This document shows, piece by piece, positions 53,977-62,947 of a DNA stretch of 64,000 bases. The stretch's first letter is position 1. The number at the start of each line of letters is the position of its first letter. The stretch is from AC-32 sp963766375 (GTDB lineage: Bacteria; Actinomycetota; Thermoleophilia; Gaiellales; Gaiellaceae). The translations under genes were made by a program, and so were the position numbers. A model generated the notes under the pieces. That model had not been told where the DNA came from and did no database searches. It worked only from the letters and a program-made list of their open reading frames with translations. The DNA lies in contig CAVXZG010000004.1 of assembly GCA_963766375.1 (NCBI GenBank), forward strand, positions 62,001-126,000, read 5' to 3'.

Positions 53977-55011
53977 CTAGGCCGCGTCGACGGCGCGCGG
54001 GAGCTCGCGTGCCTCGGCCGGCGACTCGACCGCTTCCTGCCAGTCCGCCGCCCGCTCGAGCCGGCCGCCGAAGCGCTCGAGCCGCCGGTCGGCCTCGCTG
54101 TACTTCGACTGCGCGTTCTGGAGGTGCTTGCCGACGACCTCGAAATCGGTGCGGAACCGCTCGAAGTCTTGCCCGAGCTGGCCGCAGTAGGCCATCACCT
54201 CTTGCGCGTGCTGCTCGATCTGCATGCCCTTCAGCCCGAGCGTGATCACCAGTAGGTAGGCATGCAGAGTCGTCGGCGAGACGGGGAAGACGCGCTTGCC
54301 CAGCGCGTAGCCGTAGACGTTCCCCGTCCCGCAGACGAGCTCGTAGTAGACCGACTCCGCGGGCAGGTACATCAGTGCGAAGTCGTACGTGTTCTCCGCC
54401 GGGAGGATGTACTTCGAGGCGATCGCGTCCACGTGCTGTTTCACGTCCCGGTCGAAGGCCTTCTGGTGGAGCGCCTTCTCCCCGTCGTCGCCGGCGGTGA
54501 CGAGCCGCTCGAAGTTGTCGAGCGGGAACTTCGCGTCCACCGGGACGAGCTTGTCCACCCTGATCACTGCGTCGACCCGCTCGCCCGTCCGGAAGGTGTG
54601 CTGAAGGTGGTAGGCGTCCGGAGGGAGCGAGTCGCGCAGGAGGTTGCCGAGCAAGATCTCGCCGACCCCACCGCGAGCCTTCGGCGGGCGTAGCGCCTGC
54701 TCGAGTCGAGCAAGGTCGTTCGCGCGCGAGAGCATCTGAGCGGCGGCGCCGTCGAGCTTGCCGAGCCGCTCGACGAGGTCGGTCGCGGCCTTCCCAGCGC
54801 TCTGCTGGGTCGAGAGCAGCCGGCCGTCGAGCCCCTCGAGCCGCCGGTCGACCTTCGTCTCGAGCTCGGCGAAGCGCCGGTCGATCGTCTCGGCGACCCC
54901 GCCGAGCGCGCGCGAGGTGACGCCGCCGTGGTCGCCCAGCCGCCGATTCAGCCAGAGGGCGAGCCCGCCGCCGGCGGCGAGCACGAACAGGAGTGTCAGG
55001 ACAAGAGTCAC
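53977..55011 (-). CDS. rmuC: RmuC-family DNA recombination protein
   Basis: RmuC proteins limit inversions between repeats and are thought to be nucleases. A single N-terminal span (LVLTLLFVLAAGGGLALWL), a coiled coil (RRFAELETKVDRRLEGLDGR), then the RmuC domain: RGGVGEILLGNLLRDSLP, RTGERVDAVIRV, LVPVDAKFPLDNFERL and YDFALMYLPAESVYYELV. I chose GTG 55011, which begins just before the span. An upstream TTG at 55089 would place a perfect hairpin (55061-55086) inside the coding region and gives an unrelated Arg/Ala-rich start. Confidence 0.87.
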   Translation of the reverse strand: MTLVLTLLFVLAAGGGLALWLNRRLGDHGGVTSRALGGVAETIDRRFAELETKVDRRLEGLDGRLLSTQQSAGKAATDLVERLGKLDGAAAQMLSRANDLARLEQALRPPKARGGVGEILLGNLLRDSLPPDAYHLQHTFRTGERVDAVIRVDKLVPVDAKFPLDNFERLVTAGDDGEKALHQKAFDRDVKQHVDAIASKYILPAENTYDFALMYLPAESVYYELVCGTGNVYGYALGKRVFPVSPTTLHAYLLVITLGLKGMQIEQHAQEVMAYCGQLGQDFERFRTDFEVVGKHLQNAQSKYSEADRRLERFGGRLERAADWQEAVESPAEARELPRAVDAA

Positions 55012-55060
55012 GAGCCGACGAACCCTAGAGACCCTGTCGGACGGCGCCGCCCAAACACGA

Positions 55061-55086
55061 ACGAGGGCGGCTCTCGCCGCCCTCGT
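55061..55086 (-). terminator. Perfect 11-bp stem-loop after the CsbD-like gene
   Basis: ACGAGGGCGGC (55061-55071) and GCCGCCCTCGT (55076-55086) form an 11-bp stem with the tetraloop TCTC. It sits 22 bases after the minus-strand CsbD-like stop and upstream of the chosen rmuC start, so it is best read as a terminator or processing stem, although the T-run is poor. Confidence 0.55.
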
Positions 55087-55107
55087 CAAACCCCGTGTGA
55101 CTGCGCT

Positions 55108-55308
55108 TTAGGGCGTGTCCGTGCGCTCCGCGTGGTGCTCAGCGGCGCGCTCGCGCTCCTTCTGAGCCACGTCCTCGGCGCTCTCTGCGCGATCCGAAGC
55201 CATGCCCTCCTGTTCCTGGTGCATGCCCTCGTTCTTCATCGAGCTGTCGCCCGTGACATCGCCGGCCGCCTGCTTCCCGCGGCCCATCAGCTTGTCCAAC
55301 CAGCTCAT
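55108..55308 (-). CDS. CsbD-like small hydrophilic stress protein
   Basis: A 66-residue, very hydrophilic, Glu/Met/Gln/Ala-rich protein starting MSWLDKLMGRGKQAAGDVTG, close to actinobacterial CsbD/microaggregate-binding-like proteins made in general stress. GGAGGGAGG lies 5 bases before ATG 55308, predicting high expression. It probably stays unstructured or helical and lacks enzymatic motifs. Confidence 0.72.
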   Translation of the reverse strand: MSWLDKLMGRGKQAAGDVTGDSSMKNEGMHQEQEGMASDRAESAEDVAQKERERAAEHHAERTDTP

Positions 55309-55357
55309 TGCAGCCTCCCTTGCGTGGTGTAGTCACCGAGTATCGCGCAACGGCCAC

Positions 55358-55403
55358 AAAAAAACGCCAGATCCGGAGAACCTTTCGGCTTTCCGGATCT
55401 GAC
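55358..55403 (-). terminator. Intrinsic terminator on the minus strand
   Basis: CAGATCCGGA (55368-55377) and TCCGGATCTG (55392-55401) pair perfectly around a 14-base loop. On the minus strand the stem is followed within four bases by seven T residues (55364-55358). It would stop transcripts running leftward before they reach the CsbD-like gene, although no minus-strand gene lies immediately upstream. Confidence 0.65.
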
Positions 55404-55462
55404 GCGAGGACACTAACCCGCCACACGGCGGTCGTCAAGGGCCTTGCTAGCATCGCCGCCCG

Positions 55463-56170
55463 ATGGCCAAGAAGGGTCGCACCCCCACGCCTCCGCGCAA
55501 GGTCCAGGCGCCCCAGCGGCGCTCGGACCCGAAGCGCCCCCGCTCGCCGGAGGATCGCCGCTTCCTGATCCTTTCGATGGCGTTCGCAGCCTCGGGCCTG
55601 GTCGCCGTCGCGATTGCGGCGCTCTTCTTCTTCGTCTTCAGCGGGAACGACAAGGCCGCCGGGAAGATCCCGGACGACAGCAACCTGATCGGCCTGCAGA
55701 CCGGTCCCGCGCCGTGGAACCCGGGGCTCGACACGCTGCCGGACCGGCTTGCGCCACTAGGCCTGAACGACCTCACGACCGAGGGTCAGGTCACCCACAT
55801 CCACCAGCACCTCGACATCTTCGTGAACGGCAAGAAGGAGCCGGTACCGGCCGGCATCGGCATCTACGACGGCCAGTTCCTGACCGAGCTGCACACGCAC
55901 GACTCGAGCGGGATCATGCACGTCGAGTCGCCGACCAAGCGCACCTTCGATCTCGCCCAGTTCTTCGGCGTCTGGGGCGTGCGCCTCACTCCCAGCTGCG
56001 TCGGTGGCTACTGCAAGGAGCTCACGCCCTGGCGCCTCTACGTCAACGGAGTCCCGTACCAGGGAGACCCGCGCACGCTCAGGCTCAAGGCGCACCAGGA
56101 GATCGCGTTCGTGATCGGCACGCCGCCGGCGAAGATCCCCTCGAGCTACAAGTTCGCCCCCGGGGTCTAG
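55463..56170 (+). CDS. Membrane-anchored His-rich hypothetical protein
   Basis: A 235-residue protein. A basic cytoplasmic leader (KKGRTPTPPRKVQAPQRR) is followed by one span (GLVAVAIAALFFFVFSG) and an outer domain with HIHQHLDIFVNGKKEPVP and LTELHTHDSSGIMHVESP, two clusters of histidines that look like a metal site, plus CVGGYCK. I know similar conserved actinobacterial proteins of unknown role. The outer domain could bind copper or zinc. ATG 55463. The tRNA-Leu gene follows 26 bases after the stop. Confidence 0.75.
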   Translation: MAKKGRTPTPPRKVQAPQRRSDPKRPRSPEDRRFLILSMAFAASGLVAVAIAALFFFVFSGNDKAAGKIPDDSNLIGLQTGPAPWNPGLDTLPDRLAPLGLNDLTTEGQVTHIHQHLDIFVNGKKEPVPAGIGIYDGQFLTELHTHDSSGIMHVESPTKRTFDLAQFFGVWGVRLTPSCVGGYCKELTPWRLYVNGVPYQGDPRTLRLKAHQEIAFVIGTPPAKIPSSYKFAPGV

Positions 56171-56196
56171 GAAGCCGTCCGGCTATTCTTCGCCGC

Positions 56197-56285
56197 GCCG
56201 GGGTGGCGAAACTGGTCATACGCGCCTGACTTAAAATCAGGTGTCCCCTCACGGGGGCGTGAGGGTTCGACTCCCTCCCCCGGCA
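56197..56285 (+). tRNA. tRNA-Leu (anticodon UAA)
   Basis: An 89-base type II tRNA. Acceptor arms GCCGGGG (56197-56203) and CCCCGGC (56278-56284) pair fully, with discriminator A at 56285. The anticodon stem CCTGA/TCAGG encloses CTTAAAA, giving anticodon TAA at 56232-56234. A long variable arm and GGGTTCGACTCCC T-arm are present. CCA is not encoded. The following 2 kb look foreign, so this tRNA may have served as an integration site. Confidence 0.95.
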
Positions 56286-56324
56286 TAGAGCCACCGTTAT
56301 CAGCTGACCCCCGGGTGCTCCAAG

Positions 56325-57059
56325 CTATTTGCCTACATGAACGAAGACAACGTGGGGCGCGGAACTTGACGCGCGGTTCTGGTAGTTACAGCGCGAGTCG
56401 ATGTTCCCTTCGATCGTTTTGAAACTCGACTTCGTCCCCGACTTGAACATGCCGACGTGGTTCTTGTCGGTCGCGAAGTTGGATCCATCCCAGTCGTAAC
56501 AGACGAGATCGCCGGGCTGCGGATCGGGCGTCACCGTGAGGCCGTTGCGACCCGCGCGCGCGTTCGCGACCAGGGTCGGAACGTACTCGTAGTTGTGACC
56601 ACGGCTAAACGCCTTCGAGCCGGCAACGATGTACGCCTTCGAGACGGTGCGCGCGCACCAGGCAGCGTCGCCGTGGCCCCACCAGCCGTTGATCTCCGGC
56701 ACGTGGTTAGACCCGAGAGGCACCTCGACGAGGCCGACGAATTTCTCCATCTGCGCTAGCGCCTTCTCGCGCAGGGGCGTCGCCTGCGCCTGCTTCTTCC
56801 GCAGGGCAATTCTCTTCTTCGCAGCAGGGGCGGGCTGGGCCTTCCTCAGAAGATGCTTTTCGAGGGCCGAACCGAAGGTCTGGTCGGGTGTCGCATAGCC
56901 GAGCCAGTACTTGGCGCGAAAGCAGGCCTGTGCGGTCAGCGGCCCAAACTCACCGCCGCTCTCTCCCTTGTAGTACCCCGCACTCTTAAGCAGGTTCTGC
57001 GCGTACTTGACGTCGTCCCCGGTCATGTGTGGCGTCGTGAGCGCGAGCGTTCTCTTCAT
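56325..57059 (-). CDS. Peptidoglycan-binding plus CHAP-domain hydrolase (endolysin-like)
   Basis: A 244-residue protein. Residues 13-70 resemble a peptidoglycan-binding domain (MTGDDVKYAQNLLKSAGYY, GEFGPLTAQACFRAKYWLG). After a Lys/Ala/Pro linker, residues 105-244 form a CHAP amidase/endopeptidase domain with Cys135 in GDAAWCARTVSKAYIVAG and His201 in DKNHVGMFKSG. There is no signal peptide, as in phage endolysins. GAGGAGG lies before ATG 57059. Base composition and codon use are visibly less GC-biased than neighbours. It sits next to tRNA-Leu with its stop 40 bases away, suggesting a phage or island remnant. Confidence 0.78.
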   Translation of the reverse strand: MKRTLALTTPHMTGDDVKYAQNLLKSAGYYKGESGGEFGPLTAQACFRAKYWLGYATPDQTFGSALEKHLLRKAQPAPAAKKRIALRKKQAQATPLREKALAQMEKFVGLVEVPLGSNHVPEINGWWGHGDAAWCARTVSKAYIVAGSKAFSRGHNYEYVPTLVANARAGRNGLTVTPDPQPGDLVCYDWDGSNFATDKNHVGMFKSGTKSSFKTIEGNIDSRCNYQNRASSSAPHVVFVHVGK

Positions 57060-57137
57060 GACACAACCATCCTCCTCATGTCCTGCTTGGCGATTCTTAA
57101 CTGGTCGCGGTCTGCTACCTCCTCCGATCTCGTTAGC

Positions 57138-58241
57138 TCACTGCTGGTTGTTCTCGTCGTTCTCGTCCGGGGTCACCGGGGCAGTCGAATTGCCGAGGCT
57201 TGCAGCAACGGTTCGTTCGGCCTTGCCGAACATCACGTTGGTCCAGCGCTCGTTGAAGCCGGCGAGGAAGGCGACAGTGCCGAGGAAGAAGAACGCCGTG
57301 GTCTTGTCGGCCGGCAATGTCACGTTCGGAATCCCACTCTTGATCAGGAAGTAGAGAGCGATCCCGAAGACGCAACCGATGAAGGGGCGGAAGCTACCGA
57401 GCCGGCGAACGGTCATTCTCCCGATCTCGAAGTCGACACGAAACTTGTTCGAGCTCATGCGCATGAGCACGCTGACGATCGCGCCCACGCCGCCGGCCAT
57501 GTAGCAGACGAAGAACGTCTCCGCCTCACGGGTGTGCGGCTGGTCGAACCAGCCAGTTCGCCACAGCGGGAAGGCGATGGCGAGCATTAGCAGTGCCGCA
57601 ACGAGGGCGCCGACCATCATCCCCCAGAAGTAGACGATCCTGGCCGCCTTCTCACCGGCGCGGGAGTAGTACTTCTCGATCTCGATGATCTCACTCGACT
57701 GCGACTTGGCGACGGTCTTGATCTCGTCCTTCGAGATCGAGGAACTGCGAGTCCGCTCGATGAAGCCGAGCAGATCGCTCTCGACCGAGTAGATCCACTG
57801 CATCGCGATCCGCTCGCTCGTCCCGCGCAGCACTTCGGACACCTTGATCGCAAGCGTGTCGCATTGGTGCAAGAGATCCGTGATCAGGCGTTCGCGAACG
57901 ACCCAGTCAGTGACGCGGTGCAGCCGTATCTCCGCATCATGGTCGCTCAGGAATGCGGCGAGCCCATGTCTCGGCTTTACCGTGAGGGCGACGGCAGACG
58001 GCCTCTTGGTCGACCAGTAGGCGTGCATGATCGGACCTTCACGCGCCTCGAAATTATCCAGGCAGCCGTGGTATCGCCGCGCGGTCTCGGGATCACTGTC
58101 GTCAGCCCGCTCCCACTTGAAATGTGCGCGGACGAGATCAGGGAACGAGCCCGCCTGACCTGTAGTCCACTCCTCGCCCTGCGCGTCGCCGTTCCCTACG
58201 TGGTCAGTCGATGCCTGCGGCGTATGTGCACTCGTCGCCAT
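57138..58241 (-). CDS. Membrane protein of unknown function in the tRNA-Leu-linked stretch
   Basis: A 367-residue protein. A hydrophilic, mainly helical N-terminal part of about 200 residues (LSDHDAEIRLHRVTDWVV, IYSVESDLLGFIERTRS, IEIEKYYSRAGEKAARI) is followed by four spans: FWGMMVGALVAALLMLAIAF, FFVCYMAGGVGAIVSVL, FIGCVFGIALYFLI and FFFLGTVAFLAGFNERW. The closing FLAGFNERW motif is common at the end of uncharacterised bacterial membrane proteins. No enzymatic motif is visible. ATG 58241. Codon use is less GC-biased than flanking genes, like the adjacent CHAP gene 78 bases downstream. Confidence 0.75.
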   Translation of the reverse strand: MATSAHTPQASTDHVGNGDAQGEEWTTGQAGSFPDLVRAHFKWERADDSDPETARRYHGCLDNFEAREGPIMHAYWSTKRPSAVALTVKPRHGLAAFLSDHDAEIRLHRVTDWVVRERLITDLLHQCDTLAIKVSEVLRGTSERIAMQWIYSVESDLLGFIERTRSSSISKDEIKTVAKSQSSEIIEIEKYYSRAGEKAARIVYFWGMMVGALVAALLMLAIAFPLWRTGWFDQPHTREAETFFVCYMAGGVGAIVSVLMRMSSNKFRVDFEIGRMTVRRLGSFRPFIGCVFGIALYFLIKSGIPNVTLPADKTTAFFFLGTVAFLAGFNERWTNVMFGKAERTVAASLGNSTAPVTPDENDENNQQ

Positions 58242-58343
58242 CGCGACCTCACTCTCGAGCCCCGGCCGCAGGCGGGCTGCTTTGCTCTTCGAACGAGGCT
58301 ACTCCACTTGCGGAGGAGCTTCAAGGCCAGTCGATCCAACACC

Positions 58344-58349
58344 TACACT
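58344..58349 (+). promoter_or_regulatory. Possible -10 element of a leaderless gdh transcript
   Basis: TACACT at 58344-58349 lies 6 bases before the GTG start of the glutamate dehydrogenase gene. A transcript would begin at or next to the start codon, and no ribosome site is present, both features of leaderless actinobacterial mRNAs. The -35 region is weak. Confidence 0.45.
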
Positions 58350-58355
58350 CCGATC

Positions 58356-59641
<1,286 letters not shown>

Positions 59642-59645
<4 letters not shown>

Positions 59646-60055
59646 CCGAGAAGGTGCGCGACGCGATGATTCCCGACCCGCAGACGCTCGAGGCGAGTGC
59701 CTCGGCGCAGGAGGCGGGGCAGCACCTCGTCTCGCCCGACGTGCGCGCGGTCTACGTCTGCGAGGACGGGAGCTTCGTCGGCGTCGTCACGCGCAAGACG
59801 CTGGTGCGAGAGGTTGTCGCGGCCGGGCGGAACCCCGGCGAGACGGCGATCGGGCAGATCGCCGAGCCGGCGCACTGGACGATCGATCCGGAGGTGCCGC
59901 TCGACGAGGCCTTCCGCTTAATCGAGGAGCACGACGCCGAGCGCGTTCCGGTGCTCGAGGACGGACGACTGGTCGGCGTCCTCTCACGCAGCGTCCTGCA
60001 GCGGCGCCTCGCCGAGGACGAGCCACCGCACGAGCTCGACGCGCTCGAGCTCTAG
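59642..60055 (+). CDS. CBS-domain pair protein coupled to glutamate dehydrogenase
   Basis: A 137-residue protein consisting of two CBS modules: VRDAMIPDPQTLEASASAQE with AVYVCEDGSFVGVVTRKTLV, then LDEAFRLIEEHDAERVPVLE with DGRLVGVLSRSVLQRRL. CBS pairs bind adenine nucleotides such as AMP, ATP or S-adenosylmethionine. GTG 59642 overlaps the gdh stop by four bases. Coupling suggests a nucleotide-sensing partner for the dehydrogenase, an inference from position only. Confidence 0.88.
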
Positions 60056-60420
60056 GCTCGCGCCGCCTGCGCTTTCGCCATCGCCTCGAAGTTCGTCCAG
60101 AGCGCCGGCGTCGACTCGCGCATGGCTACGAGGATCGGGCTCAGGCGTCCCCACATGCCTGCGACCCAGAGCCAGTCGAACAGCAGTTCCTCGTCGAGCA
60201 GGCCGTGCTTCCAGAGCGTCCCGATCGTCTCGTACCACGCGGCGACTCCGCCCACGTAGTCCCACTCGTCGGTCCCGGGCGGGTACTTCTCGAAGAATCC
60301 CTTCGCGTCGGGGACGAAGCTGTCGCCCCAGATGAACCCACGCGCTTTCGGGTGGGACATCTGACCTCCGAGCTGTGCAAGCTGCACGACGAGCTGCGCG
60401 TCCTCCTTGGTGGCGGCCAT
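60052..60420 (-). CDS. DUF4760-like small hypothetical protein
   Basis: A 122-residue, Trp-rich helical protein: EDAQLVVQLAQLGGQMSH, VPDAKGFFEKYPPGTDEWD, GLLDEELLFDWLWVAGMWGR and PALWTNFEAMAKAQAAR. The layout recalls DUF4760-type proteins but I am not certain. GGGAG lies 5 bases before ATG 60420. It follows the second ppx gene by 12 bases on the same strand and ends against the convergent CBS gene. Confidence 0.65.
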   Translation of the reverse strand: MAATKEDAQLVVQLAQLGGQMSHPKARGFIWGDSFVPDAKGFFEKYPPGTDEWDYVGGVAAWYETIGTLWKHGLLDEELLFDWLWVAGMWGRLSPILVAMRESTPALWTNFEAMAKAQAARA

Positions 60421-60432
60421 CTCTCGCTCCCT

Positions 60433-61354
60433 TCAGCAGCAGGTGTAGGCGCCGGGCGGGGCGTCTCCCTCTTCGGCCGGCGGCAGCGCGGCGGCCTCGA
60501 GCGCTGCGCCGTGGAGGATGTCACGCTCGCTGGCTTCGAGTCCATCGAGCCCGTAGCGCTCGAGCACCTCGCGGACGATGACCGCGCCGGCGACGATCAC
60601 GGGCGCGCGCTCGGGCTCGAGGCCCGGCAGCTCGCGACGCTGCGCGAGTGGGAGGGAGGCGAGGCGCTGGAGCTGGGCCTCGACCGCCTCGCGCGAGATG
60701 CGGTGGCCGTGGATTCGGTCTGGGTCGTACTCGCCGAGCTCGAGTGCGGCGAGGGTCGTGACGGTGCCCGCGACGCCGATCGCCTGCTTCGGCTGGAGGT
60801 CGGGGAGCGCCTCGCGGACGGCGCGGGCGGCGGCCTCGAGCTCCTCGCGCGTGGGCGGATCGGAGTGGAGGAAACGTTCGGTCAGACGAACACAGCCGAG
60901 ATCGAGACTCGTGCGGAAGCCGTCGGCGATCAGCTCGGTCGAGCCGCCGCCGACGTCGAGGACGAGCGTGCCCGGCTCGAGCTCGCGCCCGCCGGCGACG
61001 CCGCGGCGCGTGAGCTCGCCCTCCTCCTCACCGGAGAGCAGGCGGGTCGTGAAGCCGTAGCTCCACTCGATCTCGCCGAGGAATGCCTCGCCGTTCTCGG
61101 CGTCGCGGATCGCGCTGGTGCCGATTGCGAGCGTCCGCTCGGCGCCTAGTTGCTCGAGCTCGCGGCGGTAGTCGGCCAGGACGTTGCGCACCCGAGCGAT
61201 CGGAAGCGGCAGGAGCTTGCGACGCTCGTCCACGCCTTCGCCGAGCCTGCGTGATCGCTGTCCGGCGGGCAACCTCCTGGGCGCGTCCGTCGTCGACGTC
61301 CGCCACCAGCAAGCGGGTCGAGTTGGTGCCGAGATCGACTACGGCGACGCGCAT
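60433..61354 (-). CDS. Ppx/GppA family exopolyphosphatase (second copy), one frameshift
   Basis: About 306 residues joined. The P1 loop VAVVDLGTNSTRLLVADV is in one frame. After one extra base at about 61249 the other frame gives RLGEGVDERRKLLPLPIARV, TSAIRDAENGEAFLGEIEW, the P2 loop LVLDVGGGSTELIADGF and VAGTVTTLAALEL. The conserved ERDILHGAALEAA end is present. It is closer to the classical Ppx sequence than the copy at 4627-5523. Start ATG 61354. The two paralogues may divide polyphosphate and (p)ppGpp work. Confidence 0.86.
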
Positions 61355-61430
61355 CTCCGGTCCGATGCTAGCCGCGCTGAATGGTCCGCTAGATCGTGGG
61401 CCGAAGGTAAGCTCGCGGGCGCATATTCTC

Positions 61431-62021
61431 ATGGAGACTAGCCGCGACCGACTGACCACCACCGAGTACGGCGTGCTCGGCCTGCTCGCCTTCGGCGAGA
61501 GCTCGGGCTACGACCTCTCTCGCGCTGCGGCGCGCAGCATCGGGTACATGTGGGCGCCTTCGCGGAGCCAGATCTACAAGGTGCTGCCGAGGCTGGTGGC
61601 GGTCGGCTGCGCAAGCAGTCGCGAGGTCGAACAGCGCGGGCGCCCCGACAAGGCGATCTACCGGATCACGCCGGCCGGGCTGGCGGCGCTACGCCTCTGG
61701 GTCGAGACAGTCGAGGAGGCGTCGCCCGGCGTCTTCGTGATGAAACTCTTCTTCGCGTGGACAGCGTCACCTGAAGCTGCTCAGGAGCAGCTTGCGCTCT
61801 ACCGAAGCCAGGCCGAACGGCATCTCGCCGAGTTCGAGAAGATGGAACAGACGCTTTCGAGCCGTGACGAACCGGTGCACTCACGCGTTGCGTTGCGTCA
61901 CGGGATCCTGCGTGCCCGGGCCACGGTCGAATGGGCGAAGGAAGCCGCGTCGCTGCTGGAGAGCGGGACCGAGCGGCGGAGCAACCCGCGTCTCAGTGAC
62001 TCGCGACGAAGCCCTCGATGA
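61431..62021 (+). CDS. PadR family transcriptional regulator
   Basis: A 196-residue winged-helix regulator. LTTTEYGVLGLLAFGESSGY and MWAPSRSQIYKVLPRLVAVG are the PadR DNA-binding domain, RPDKAIYRITPAGLAALRLW the wing, and the C-terminal helical dimerisation domain follows (AQEQLALYRSQAERHLAEFE). PadR proteins usually repress an efflux or detoxification gene and bind inverted repeats. A DHA2 exporter gene and a 35-bp palindrome lie within 1.5 kb. ATG 61431. The 3' end overlaps the convergent hydrolase by 29 bases. Confidence 0.9.
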   Translation: METSRDRLTTTEYGVLGLLAFGESSGYDLSRAAARSIGYMWAPSRSQIYKVLPRLVAVGCASSREVEQRGRPDKAIYRITPAGLAALRLWVETVEEASPGVFVMKLFFAWTASPEAAQEQLALYRSQAERHLAEFEKMEQTLSSRDEPVHSRVALRHGILRARATVEWAKEAASLLESGTERRSNPRLSDSRRSPR

Positions 62022-62706
62022 GCCGCCGGGCCGAGAGGCTCGCGCCGACGAGTTGCGTACCGTGCTCCCCGCGGAGGAGGATCTTGAGGGTCTTGTCGTC
62101 CGAGGCCGTCGCGTCGTAGAGCCGCTGCGCATCCTGTGCGAAATCGACGTCGTACTTTCCCACCAGGAACAACACGGGCGCGTGGAGCCGTGACACGGAC
62201 TCGATGGCGTGCGACAGGTCGGCGGCACCTGAGACGCTGACCACGCCGTCGACCTCAGGGTGCACGTTCGCCCCCGCAGCGAGCACGGCGGATCCACCCA
62301 GGGACGCGCCGACGAGAAAGACCCTCTTCGCTCCGAGCCGACGGACGAGCTTGACCGCCGCGGCGACATCGGCCCCGGGGCCCTCTCCGGACCGGTAGCG
62401 GCGCGTCTGTGACTGGCCGTAGTTGCGGAGGTCGAAGGGGAAGGCGAGGTAGCCGAGCTTGGCGAGCCGTTTGCTGTAGCTCCGCCATTGGCAGAGACTC
62501 CCGTCCGTCTGGTGAGCGAGGACGATTGCCGTTCGCCCTCGGCCGAAGCGGTGCCCCACGAGCCGCGTGCCGTCGGCGGCGCGAAACCGAATGTCACCGG
62601 AACGCGCGGTGCATCCGTCCCATGTCTTGCCGGCGGTGACGGAGCCGGACGCGAAGGCGACGACCGCCGCCGTCAGGATGAGCCAACCGAATGCGAGGCG
62701 CCGCAT
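61993..62706 (-). CDS. Secreted alpha/beta hydrolase
   Basis: A 237-residue protein with a signal peptide (FGWLILTAAVVAFASGSVTA) and an alpha/beta hydrolase fold. The nucleophile elbow is VFLVGASLGGSAVLAAG; the aspartate region is APVLFLVGKYDVDFAQDAQ and the histidine is in ILLRGEHGTQLVG. Dienelactone-hydrolase-like or esterase activity is likely; the substrate is unknown. ATG 62706 lies only 2 bases from a perfect palindrome that contains its probable -10 (TATGAT), so it is probably repressor-controlled and nearly leaderless. Confidence 0.82.
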   Translation of the reverse strand: MRRLAFGWLILTAAVVAFASGSVTAGKTWDGCTARSGDIRFRAADGTRLVGHRFGRGRTAIVLAHQTDGSLCQWRSYSKRLAKLGYLAFPFDLRNYGQSQTRRYRSGEGPGADVAAAVKLVRRLGAKRVFLVGASLGGSAVLAAGANVHPEVDGVVSVSGAADLSHAIESVSRLHAPVLFLVGKYDVDFAQDAQRLYDATASDDKTLKILLRGEHGTQLVGASLSARRLIEGFVASH

Positions 62707-62707
62707 G

Positions 62708-62742
62708 CCGCCATCATAGTCTCGGCGAGACTATGATGGCGG
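62708..62742. promoter_or_regulatory. 35-bp perfect palindrome, probable operator
   Basis: Two 17-base arms (CCGCCATCATAGTCTCG and its exact inverted copy) meet around a single G at 62725. On the minus strand the arm proximal to the hydrolase supplies TATGAT, a good -10, 6 bases before ATG 62706. The perfect dyad placed over a promoter is typical of a dimeric or tetrameric repressor site. The PadR regulator two genes away is the obvious candidate. Confidence 0.68.
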
Positions 62743-62755
62743 AGGAACGATCGCG

Positions 62756-62947
62756 TCAGGCGGCAGCGCTGTAGTCGTGCGTCGGGTCGTGGCTGACGAC
62801 GTTGGCGAGCAGGGACTTCAGCTGGGCGAGCTCGTGTCGCCGGACCCCCAGCTCGCCCTCGTCGGCGCCGTCGCCCTCGAGCTGCTGGGTCTCGACGACG
62901 AGCGTGCGGATTCGCTCCAACAACGGGTCGATGTCGTGCAATGCCAT
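62756..62947 (-). CDS. Small hypothetical protein coupled to the DHA2 exporter
   Basis: A 63-residue acidic helical protein (MALHDIDPLLERIRTLVVET, RRHELAQLKSLLANVVSHD). ATG 62947 shares its A with the exporter stop (TGATG), so it is translated from the same mRNA. Codon use matches neighbours. No known family. It could be an accessory to the exporter or simply a downstream operon member. Confidence 0.6.
   Translation of the reverse strand: MALHDIDPLLERIRTLVVETQQLEGDGADEGELGVRRHELAQLKSLLANVVSHDPTHDYSAAA

Noticed and set aside
56286..58355. Attachment-site repeat of the tRNA-Leu 3' end bounding an integrated element
   Set aside because: No second copy of the T-arm/acceptor sequence was found up to the gdh gene, and no integrase is present.
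57864..58355. An N-terminal extension of glutamate dehydrogenase from an upstream in-frame start at 57864
   Set aside because: The extra 164 residues are antisense to the membrane protein and unlike any dehydrogenase; the conserved N-terminus begins just after GTG 58356.
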